A stretch of DNA of 64,000 nucleotides from Pseudothioclava arenosa (GTDB lineage Bacteria; Pseudomonadota; Alphaproteobacteria; Rhodobacterales; Rhodobacteraceae), in NCBI RefSeq assembly GCF_002358085.1, contig NZ_NTJD01000001.1, forward strand, positions 372,001-436,000, given 5' to 3'. Shown one piece after another: positions 57,662-64,000 of the stretch. The notes below the pieces were generated by a model. That model did not search any database and had not been told where the DNA came from. It saw nothing but the letters and a program-made list of their open reading frames with translations. The position numbers were made by a program, and so were the translations under genes. Position 1 is the first letter of the stretch; each line of letters begins with the position of its first letter.

Positions 57662-58929
57662 ATGCTCCGATTCGTGACAGCCTGCGCCGCCGCCAGCTGG
57701 GTGGCCGCGCCGCTCGCCGCCCTGGCCGAGGCGCCCGCGCCCGCCGAAGTGATGACCGCCTATGCCGATATTGCCGAGGCCGGCTATGCCGACAGTCTCG
57801 CCACCGCCGAGGCGCTGCAAACCGCCGTGGCCGCTTTCCTTGCCGCGCCGTCCGACGAGACGCTGGCGGGTGCCAAGGCCGCCTGGGTCGCCGCCCGCGT
57901 GCCTTATCAGCAGACCGAGGCCTTCCGCTTCGGCAATGCGATCGTCGATGACTGGGAAGGCCGCGTGAACGCCTGGCCGCTCGATGAAGGGCTGATCGAT
58001 TATGTTGATCTCGATTCGGCGGCGGTGAATGAGGAAAACGATTACGCGCTGCTCAATATCATTGCCAATCCCAAGGTGACGATCGGCGGCACCGAGGTCG
58101 ATGCGACCGAGATCACGCCGGTTCTTCTGGGCGAGGTGCTGCATGAGGCCGAGGGCATCGAGGCCAATGTCGCCACCGGGTATCACGCGATCGAATTCCT
58201 GCTCTGGGGGCAGGATCTGAACGGCACCGACGCGGGCGCCGGCGCGCGCCCCTATACCGATTTCGTGCAGGGCGAGGGCTGCACCGGCGGCAATTGCGAC
58301 CGCCGCGCGCCTATCTGTCGGCGGCGACCGCGTTGCTGGTCTCGGATCTTGCCGAGATGGCCGCGAACTGGACCGACGATGGCGCCGTGCGCGCCGCTCT
58401 GATGGCTGACCCCGAGGGCGGGATTTCGTCGATTCTGACGGGGATGGGCTCGCTCAGCTATGGCGAGCTGGCGGGCGAGCGGATCAAGCTGGGGCTGATG
58501 CTGCACGATCCCGAGGAAGAGCATGATTGCTTCTCCGACATGACCCACCTGTCGCATTACTACGACGGCGTCGGCATTCGGAACGTCTATACCGGCCGCT
58601 ATACCCGCGTCGATGGCTCGACCGTCGAAGGCCCTTCGCTGTCGCAACTGGTGGCGGCGGTGGCACCCGAGGTCGATGCGCAGCTGCGCGCCGAGCTGGA
58701 TGCGTCGGTGGCGGCGCTGGGCGAGATGAAGGCGGCGGCCGAGGGGGGCATGGCCTATGACCAGATGCTGGGCCTTGGCAACGAGCGCGGCAAGGCGCTG
58801 ATCGAAGGGGCGGTGGCCGCGTTGGTCGCGCAGACCCGCTCGATCGAGCGCGCCGTGGCCGCGCTGGGGCGGGAGGTCGAGCTGGAAGGCTCGGACAGCC
58901 TCGATAACCCGAACGCCGTGTTCCAGTGA
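57662..58929 (+). pseudogene. irpA: Imelysin-family iron-regulated protein, frameshifted
   Basis: Two frames together make one imelysin (IrpA-like) protein of about 420 residues. The first (57662-58402) has a signal peptide and the conserved GYHAIEFLLWGQDLNGTD, then GEGCTGGNCDRRA, where homology stops near 58302. The second frame continues as YLSAATALLVSDLAEMAANW to a stop at 58929. A single missing base in the GC-rich CGCCGCGCGCCTATC explains it (shift of -1). Either the gene is broken or the sequence has an error; there is no obvious slippery site. A start six bases upstream is also possible. The family is periplasmic, linked to iron acquisition. Confidence 0.85.
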
Positions 58930-58936
58930 CCTGAAT

Positions 58937-58961
58937 GGGCCCGGTCTGCCCGGGCCCTTTT
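58937..58961 (+). terminator. Terminator-like hairpin between irpA and the di-heme gene
   Basis: GGGCCCGG-TCTG-CCCGGGCCC followed by TTTT, ending only 5 bp before the next start codon. It probably reduces transcription into the rest of the operon, and it occupies the place where a ribosome site would be. Confidence 0.75.
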
Positions 58962-58965
58962 CCCC

Positions 58966-60486
58966 ATGAACAAACCTGCCGCCTCCCTGCTGATCGCCGT
59001 GACCCTTGCCGCCTTGCCGCGCGCGGGGGGCGCTGATCCGCGCCTGAACGAGCCGCATCTGGCCCTGCGCCCGCTTGCGCCCGATCAGGCGGCGCGGGCC
59101 GAGGCGATTCTGGCTTCCGGTCCCGAAACCGGGCAGGCCGAAGCCTTCGAGGCCAATTCGGGCGGGGTCGCCACCACCCAAGGCCAAAGCTTCCGCGACA
59201 TCCTGCCGGGCCTGTCTGACGAGGCCCGGATGCAGGCCACGCTGGGCGAGGCGCTGTTCGACAAGCTCTGGGTCGCGGCGCCCTCGACCACGCGCGCCTC
59301 GGACGGGCTTGGGCCGGTCTTCAATGCGCGCTCCTGCGCGGGCTGTCATCCGGGCGGCGGGCGCGGGCGACCCGAGCCTGAGGGCATCTCGGGGCTGGTT
59401 GCGCGGCTCTCGAATCCGACGGCAGCCGGGGCGCCCGACCCCGATTTGGTCGCGCTGGGTGCGTGGCACCCGATCGGTGGCGACCCAGTGTTCGGTCGTC
59501 AGCTCAACACCCGGGCGCTGCCGGAATTGCCGCCCGAGGGGCAGCTGTCGATCGACTGGATCGAGGAAAAAGTCTCGCTGTCTGGCGGTGAGGTGGCCCA
59601 TCTGCGTCGCCCCCGTGCCCGCGTGAAGGATGCTGGGCAGGGCGCGCTTGCGCCCGAGACCCGGGTCGACCTGCGCGTCGCGCCGCAGATGATCGGGCTT
59701 GGCCTTCTGGAGGCGATCCCGGCGGCGGCGATCCTGGAGCAGGCCGACCCGGAGGATGCCGATGGCGATGGTATCTCGGGGCGCGCCGCGGTTGCGCCCT
59801 CGCGCCAGCACGGCCAGCCGATGCTGGGCCGCTTTGGCCACAAGGCGCAGGTCGCGACGCTTGCCGACATGAGCGCCTCGGCGCTGTTCCACGATCTGGG
59901 CCTGTCCTCGCCGCTCTATCCGCAGCCCGAGGGCGATTGCGCCAGTGCCGCCTGCGCGGCCCTTCCCGATGGCGAGGACGCGGGCCTGCGCGACGGGCGC
60001 GAAGTCTCTGCCGAGGCCGTCGCCGCGCTGACCCGCTATGCCGGCGCGCTGGCCGTGCCCGCCCGCCGCGCGGTTGACGACCCGCAGGTTCTGGCCGGCA
60101 AGGCCGCGTTCCATGACGCTGGCTGCGCTGCCTGTCACCGCCCGAAACAGCTGACCCACCAGCTGGTCGACGACCCCGCGCGCAGCTTCCAGCTGATCTG
60201 GCCCTATACCGACCTTCTGTTGCACGACATGGGGCCGGAGCTCGCCGCTGCGGCGCCCGAGGGCGCGGCCTCTGCCTCGGAATGGCGCACGCCGCCGCTT
60301 TGGGGCATCGGGCTGAGCGCGCAGGTCACCGGCCCGCCCGCGACCTATCTGCATGACGGGCGCGCGCGATCGTTACTCGAAGCGACGCTTTGGCACGGTG
60401 GCGAAGCCGAAGCCGCCCGTGATAGGGTCGCCGCGATGGCGCGCGAGGCCCGCGCTGCCCTGATCCGATTTCTGGAGAGCCTATGA
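58966..60486 (+). CDS. Di-heme c-type oxidoreductase-like protein (DUF1111, thiol oxidoreductase type)
   Basis: A 506-residue exported protein with a signal peptide (about 1-23) and two CxxCH heme sites, SCAGCHPGG near residue 125 and GCAACHRPK near residue 388. The MauG/DUF1111-like blocks include SGLVARLSNP, EADPEDADGDGISGRA and LHDMGPELA. It is regularly found between imelysin genes and is thought to act in redox handling of iron; that is inference. No Shine-Dalgarno precedes the ATG, because a hairpin ends 5 bp before it. It overlaps the next gene by 4 bp. Confidence 0.88.
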   Translation: MNKPAASLLIAVTLAALPRAGGADPRLNEPHLALRPLAPDQAARAEAILASGPETGQAEAFEANSGGVATTQGQSFRDILPGLSDEARMQATLGEALFDKLWVAAPSTTRASDGLGPVFNARSCAGCHPGGGRGRPEPEGISGLVARLSNPTAAGAPDPDLVALGAWHPIGGDPVFGRQLNTRALPELPPEGQLSIDWIEEKVSLSGGEVAHLRRPRARVKDAGQGALAPETRVDLRVAPQMIGLGLLEAIPAAAILEQADPEDADGDGISGRAAVAPSRQHGQPMLGRFGHKAQVATLADMSASALFHDLGLSSPLYPQPEGDCASAACAALPDGEDAGLRDGREVSAEAVAALTRYAGALAVPARRAVDDPQVLAGKAAFHDAGCAACHRPKQLTHQLVDDPARSFQLIWPYTDLLLHDMGPELAAAAPEGAASASEWRTPPLWGIGLSAQVTGPPATYLHDGRARSLLEATLWHGGEAEAARDRVAAMAREARAALIRFLESL

Positions 60487-61487
60487 CCCGTTCCCTTCTC
60501 GCCCGTTTCGCCGCCTCTTCCGCGCTTGTCGCCGCGCTGGTTGCGCCCGCCGGTGCAGATGTGCCCGAGGCGATTTCCAAGGAAATCCTGCCCGGCTATC
60601 AGGCCTTTGCCGCGGCCTCTGAGACACTGGCCGAGGCCGCGCGTCAGGATTGCTCCGCCGAGGCGCTGCGCGGCCCCTGGAACGCGGCGTTCGATGCCTG
60701 GATGGGGGTTGCGCATCTGCGCCTTGGACCGGTCGAGGATCAGGGCCGGGCGCTTGCCATTGCCTTCTGGCCCGACCCCAAGGCCACCGGCGCGCGCAAG
60801 CAACGCGAGATGATCGAGGCCGCCGATCCGGCCCTGCTTGAGCCCGGCGCGCTGGCGCAGGCCTCGGTCGCGGCGCGCGGGCTGTTCGGGCTGGGTCGCC
60901 TCCTTCATGGCGAGATGGAAAACGGGGTGCCCTATGTCTGTGACCTGCGCCGCGCGCTGGCCGAAGACATGGCGCGGATGGCGGGCGAGATCGTCACCGA
61001 CTGGGGCCCCTATTCCGAGCTGCTGCTTAGCGCGGGCGCCGAGGGTAACACCACCTTCCTCAACCCCGAAGAGGCGCGCCAGGCGCTGTTCACACAGCTG
61101 ATCTCGGGGCTCGAATTCAACGCCGACCAGCGGCTCGGGCGGCCCTTGGGCAGCTTCGACAAACCCCGCCCCGAACGCGCCGAGGCGCTGCCCGCCCAAC
61201 GCGCCCGCGCCGATGTCGCGCTGTCGCTCGCTGCGCTGAAGGCGCTGGCCGGGGCGCTGGCGCAGGGCGTCGGCGATATCCCGAAAACCGAGGCCGCGTT
61301 TGATCGCGCGCTGGCGCAGGCCGACTGGCCCGAAGACCCGGCCTTTGCCGCCGTCGCCGATCCGGGCGGGCGGCTCAAGGTCGAGATCCTGCAGCAGTCG
61401 ATCCGGCTCGCCCGCGACGCCGCGCTGGAAGAACTGGGCGGGCTGCTGGGCGTGTCGGCCGGGTTTAACGCCGCCGACGGAGACTGA
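60483..61487 (+). CDS. Imelysin family protein (second copy)
   Basis: A 334-residue exported protein (signal peptide about 1-25, ending AGA) of the imelysin/insulin-cleaving-like fold, distinct from the frameshifted first copy and shorter. Typical parts are FDAWMGVAHLRLGPVED, GLGRLLHGEMENG and LFTQLISGLEFNADQRLGRP. Expected in the periplasm, where imelysin proteins bind metal or take part in iron uptake. It overlaps the di-heme gene (ATGA) and lies 9 bp before the DUF1513 gene. Confidence 0.88.
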   Translation: MTRSLLARFAASSALVAALVAPAGADVPEAISKEILPGYQAFAAASETLAEAARQDCSAEALRGPWNAAFDAWMGVAHLRLGPVEDQGRALAIAFWPDPKATGARKQREMIEAADPALLEPGALAQASVAARGLFGLGRLLHGEMENGVPYVCDLRRALAEDMARMAGEIVTDWGPYSELLLSAGAEGNTTFLNPEEARQALFTQLISGLEFNADQRLGRPLGSFDKPRPERAEALPAQRARADVALSLAALKALAGALAQGVGDIPKTEAAFDRALAQADWPEDPAFAAVADPGGRLKVEILQQSIRLARDAALEELGGLLGVSAGFNAADGD

Positions 61488-61496
61488 AAGGACCCC

Positions 61497-62570
61497 ATGA
61501 TGCAACGTCGCGCTTTCCTCGCCTCGCTGGCCGCCGCAACCGCGCTGCCGCGCGCAAGCTGGGCCGATGCCGGCTCGCCCGCCTATCTGGCGGCGGCGGC
61601 AGACGGGGCCGGGGCCTATTTCCTCTGCGGCATCAGCGCCGCAGGCGCGCGCCTGTTCAGCCTGCCGATGCCCGGGCGCGGCCATGCCGCCACCGCCCAT
61701 CCGACCCGCCCCGAGGCCGTGGCCTTCGCCCGCCGCCCGGGCACTTTCGCGCTGGTCATCGATTGCGCAAGCGGCACCACCTCGGCCCGGCTGACCCCGC
61801 CCGAGGGGCGCCAGTTCAACGGCCACGGCGCCTATTCCGCCGATGGCGCAGTGCTCTTCACCTCCGAGGTCGTGGCCGAGGGCTCCGAGGGCCGCGTCGG
61901 CGTCTGGGACGCGGCGCGCGGCTACCAACGCATCGGCGAATTCGCCAGCGGCGGCATCGGCCCGCATGAAATTTTGCGACTGCCGGGCTCCGAAACGCTG
62001 GTCATCGCAAACGGCGGCATCCAGACCGACCCGAGCGACCGCACGCCGCTCAACCTCGACCGGATGCGCCCAAACCTCGCCTATCTCTCACCCGAGGGCG
62101 CGCTGCTCGAACAGGTCGAGCTGCCCGAGCTGTGGCAGAACTCGATCCGCCACCTCGGGATCGCCTCGGACGGGCTCGTGGCCTTCGCGATGCAATGGCA
62201 GGGTGACCTGATGGAGCCGGTGCCGCTCCTGGGCCTCCATCGTCGGGGCGAGGCGCCGATTCTCTGCGATCCCGCCCCCGAAGAGATTTTCGCGATGAAG
62301 GGCTATGCCGGGTCCGTCGCCTTCGCGCCGGGCGGCCAGGAGGTCGCCATCACCAGCCCGCGTGGCGGCCGCGTGCAGGCCTTCTCGCGCAAGGGCGACC
62401 CACTCTGGTCGGTCGCCCGCGCCGATATCTGCGGGCTTGGCCCCTGCACCGAGGGCGGCTTTGTCGCAACCGACGGGCAGGGCCTCGTCGCCCGCCTCGA
62501 TCAAGGCGCGCTGCACCCCCTCGAACGCGACTCGCTCTCGTGGGACAATCACCTCGTCTCGCTGCTCTGA
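61497..62570 (+). CDS. DUF1513 protein (beta-propeller-like, exported)
   Basis: A 357-residue protein with a twin-arginine-like signal (MQRRAFLASLAAATALPRAS) and a repeat-rich mature part of likely seven-bladed beta-propeller fold (FNGHGAYSADGAVLFTSEVV, GIGPHEILRLPGSETLVIANGG split by blades). DUF1513 proteins accompany imelysin and DUF1111 genes in many marine proteobacteria. The biochemical role is unknown. It is the last gene of the operon. A class A repeat follows. Confidence 0.87.
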   Translation: MMQRRAFLASLAAATALPRASWADAGSPAYLAAAADGAGAYFLCGISAAGARLFSLPMPGRGHAATAHPTRPEAVAFARRPGTFALVIDCASGTTSARLTPPEGRQFNGHGAYSADGAVLFTSEVVAEGSEGRVGVWDAARGYQRIGEFASGGIGPHEILRLPGSETLVIANGGIQTDPSDRTPLNLDRMRPNLAYLSPEGALLEQVELPELWQNSIRHLGIASDGLVAFAMQWQGDLMEPVPLLGLHRRGEAPILCDPAPEEIFAMKGYAGSVAFAPGGQEVAITSPRGGRVQAFSRKGDPLWSVARADICGLGPCTEGGFVATDGQGLVARLDQGALHPLERDSLSWDNHLVSLL

Positions 62571-62622
62571 GCACGCGAGCAATCCATCAGGGGCGCGGCC
62601 TGTCCCGCGCTCCTGCCGCTAT

Positions 62623-62684
62623 CCCCTTCATTTTGCCGAAAATATCCCGGGGTGAATGGCCGCAGGCCAAAGGGGCAGCGCCCC
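62623..62684 (+). repeat. Palindromic dispersed repeat, class A copy 4
   Basis: CCCCTTCATTTTGCCGAAAA TATCCCGGGG, a TGGCC-GCA-GGCCA hairpin and GGGGCAGCGCCCC. Same plan as the copies at 2199, 51911 and 55866. It lies after the DUF1513 gene and before tRNA-Thr. Confidence 0.8.
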
Positions 62685-62731
62685 TGAGCACCGCAAAGCG
62701 CAGTGCCAAAATTCAACAATCTGGGGAAGGA

Positions 62732-62806
<75 letters not shown>

Positions 62807-62921
62807 GCCGGTTCGGTCTGTTTCGACCGTGGGCGGGGATTTAGCGGCATTCGCCGGAGCGTGCAAGCCCAAATCTCGACTTCTCTCGACAGGATTTTGC
62901 CAAGACGTTAGAGAGGGGTCG

Positions 62922-63083
62922 ATGAACCAGAACAACACCCCTGCCGGCGGCGGAAAGTCGAAATCCGAGATCGAGCGCGAAGAGCGTTTGCGCGCAGCGC
63001 TGCGGGCGAATCTGCACCGCCGCAAGGCGCAGGCTCGCGCGCGTCAGGCCGAGGATACGGGCAGCGAGAACGAGGACGAGTAA
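62922..63083 (+). CDS. Small basic/charged hypothetical protein upstream of murA
   Basis: A 53-residue protein, highly charged and probably helical ([20 protein letters not shown], then [11 protein letters not shown]) with an acidic tail. A GAGAGGGG ribosome site lies about 4 bp ahead. It is 4 bp before murA on the same strand, so co-transcribed. I do not recognise a characterised family. Confidence 0.72.
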   Translation: MNQNNTPAGGGKSKSEIEREERLRAALRANLHRRKAQARARQAEDTGSENEDE

Positions 63084-63087
63084 GCGC

Positions 63088-64000
63088 ATGGACCAGATCA
63101 TTGTTCACGGCAACGGCCCGCTGAGCGGCGAAATTCCGATCGCGGGGGCCAAGAACGCCTGCCTCGCGCTGATGCCGGCGACGCTCCTGTCGGACGAGCC
63201 GCTGACGCTGACCAACGCGCCGCGGCTCTCGGATATCGCCACGATGAAGCAGCTTCTGGCCTCGCTCGGCGCCGAGGTGACGCAGTTGCAAGACGGTCAG
63301 GTTCTGGCGATGTCGAGCCATGGCGAGATCACGCCGCATGCCGATTACGACATCGTGCGCAAGATGCGCGCCTCGAATCTGGTGCTCGGCCCGCTGCTGG
63401 CGCGGCTCGGTCATGCGGTGGTGTCGCTGCCGGGCGGATGCGCGATCGGTGCGCGCCCGATGGACATCCATATCGACGCGCTCGAAGCGCTGGGCGCGCA
63501 GATCGAGCTGAAAGACGGCTATCTGCATGCGAAGACGCAGGGCGGGCTGCGCGGTGCGGTGCATGAAATGCGCTTCGCCTCGGTCGGCGCGACCGAGAAC
63601 TTCCTTATGGCGGCGGTGCTGGCCAAGGGCACTTCGGTGCTCAAGAACGCCGCGCGCGAACCCGAAATCGTCGATCTGGCCGATTGCCTGCGCAAGATGG
63701 GCGCGCAGATCGAGGGCGACGGCAGCTCGACCATCGAGATCCAGGGCGTCGACCGCCTGCATGGCGCGACCCACCCGGTGGTGACCGACCGCATCGAGCT
63801 GGGCACCTACATGCTCGCCCCCGCCATTGCCGGCGGCGAGGTCGAATGCCTCGGCGGCAAGATTTCTCTGGTCGAAAGCTTCTGTGAAAAGCTCGACGCC
63901 GCCGGGATCTCAGTCGAGGAAACCGCGCGCGGGCTCAAGGTGAAGCGCAAGGGCGATCGCATCCGCGCCGTCGACATCGTGACCGAGCCTTTCCCCGGTT
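63088..64000 (+). CDS. murA: UDP-N-acetylglucosamine 1-carboxyvinyltransferase, N-terminal 304 codons
   Basis: The gene runs off the window end. MurA transfers enolpyruvate from PEP to UDP-GlcNAc, the first committed step of peptidoglycan synthesis. The visible part has the substrate lysine in [11 protein letters not shown] (Lys22), the catalytic cysteine Cys118 in [16 protein letters not shown] (so fosfomycin-sensitive type at this residue), and [19 protein letters not shown]. It starts at ATG 63088, 4 bp after the small upstream gene. Confidence 0.96.
   Translation, partial: MDQIIVHGNGPLSGEIPIAGAKNACLALMPATLLSDEPLTLTNAPRLSDIATMKQLLASLGAEVTQLQDGQVLAMSSHGEITPHADYDIVRKMRASNLVLGPLLARLGHAVVSLPGGCAIGARPMDIHIDALEALGAQIELKDGYLHAKTQGGLRGAVHEMRFASVGATENFLMAAVLAKGTSVLKNAAREPEIVDLADCLRKMGAQIEGDGSSTIEIQGVDRLHGATHPVVTDRIELGTYMLAPAIAGGEVECLGGKISLVESFCEKLDAAGISVEETARGLKVKRKGDRIRAVDIVTEPFPG

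Noticed and set aside
58290-58320. Programmed frameshift in the imelysin gene
   Set aside because: No slippery heptamer and no downstream pseudoknot visible; a missing base explains the break more simply.

Overview
This is 64 kb of very GC-rich, densely packed chromosome. Gene content points to an alphaproteobacterium of the Rhodobacterales (Rhodobacter/Paracoccus/Thioclava-like): a hisS-hisZ-hisG cluster, mreBCD-mrdA-rodA, gcvTHP behind a tandem glycine riboswitch, a DUF1513/imelysin cluster, and short dispersed repeats at gene ends. The genus cannot be fixed from sequence reading alone. Nearly everything is core chromosome. I see no prophage, insertion sequence, CRISPR array or integrated plasmid.

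Layout. 1-4.8 kb (minus): xanthine dehydrogenase genes xdhABC running into the start of an ABC importer ATPase, a purine uptake and oxidation unit. 5.0-8.5 kb: dnaE. 8.5-10.3 kb (minus): slyX, a small membrane protein and an AbrB-family membrane protein. 10.4-13.7 kb: hisS, hisZ, hisG. 13.7-20.3 kb (minus): a hydroxypyruvate-reductase-like gene, then the cell-shape genes rodA, mrdA, mreD, mreC, mreB. 20.6-22.4 kb (minus): leuA with a short leucine-rich leader peptide. 22.5-28.2 kb: a secreted MORN-repeat protein, nadE, pfkB, a Tat-exported metallo-beta-lactamase-fold protein and a small zincin. 28.3-34.4 kb: gltX, then the glycine riboswitch and gcvT-gcvH-gcvP. 34.5-40.1 kb: thioredoxin, tRNA-Ala, fabI, a YbjN-like protein, proC-csaA-dehydrogenase, and a FabH-like synthase. 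40.2-43.3 kb: tdk, an unknown HTH-like protein, a DEAD-box helicase and dtd. 43.3-48.7 kb (minus): a possible membrane-stress cassette (zinc ribbon, SPFH, DUF2927 lipoprotein, TelA, XpaC, tiny membrane peptide). 48.9-50.7 kb: an RluB-like pseudouridine synthase with a long repetitive basic tail. 50.8-57.5 kb: tadA, a DsrE-like protein, a UPF0173 hydrolase, gatCA, a lipoprotein, an amidase, rnpB, a DUF533 protein and rpmG. 57.7-62.6 kb: an imelysin/di-heme protein/imelysin/DUF1513 iron-type operon whose first gene is frameshifted. 62.7-64 kb: tRNA-Thr, a small basic protein and the start of murA.

The most interesting signals are: (1) a family of about 60-bp palindromic repeats, three copies intergenic and a fourth inserted in frame inside xdhB; (2) the apparently leaderless leucine-rich leader peptide before leuA; (3) the zinc-ribbon/SPFH/TelA/XpaC cassette with a previously unlisted 27-residue membrane peptide; (4) the frameshifted imelysin gene followed by a terminator-like hairpin that leaves the next gene without a Shine-Dalgarno sequence; (5) the 93-bp tandem repeats in the pseudouridine synthase tail. 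No wholly new defence or metabolic system is evident.
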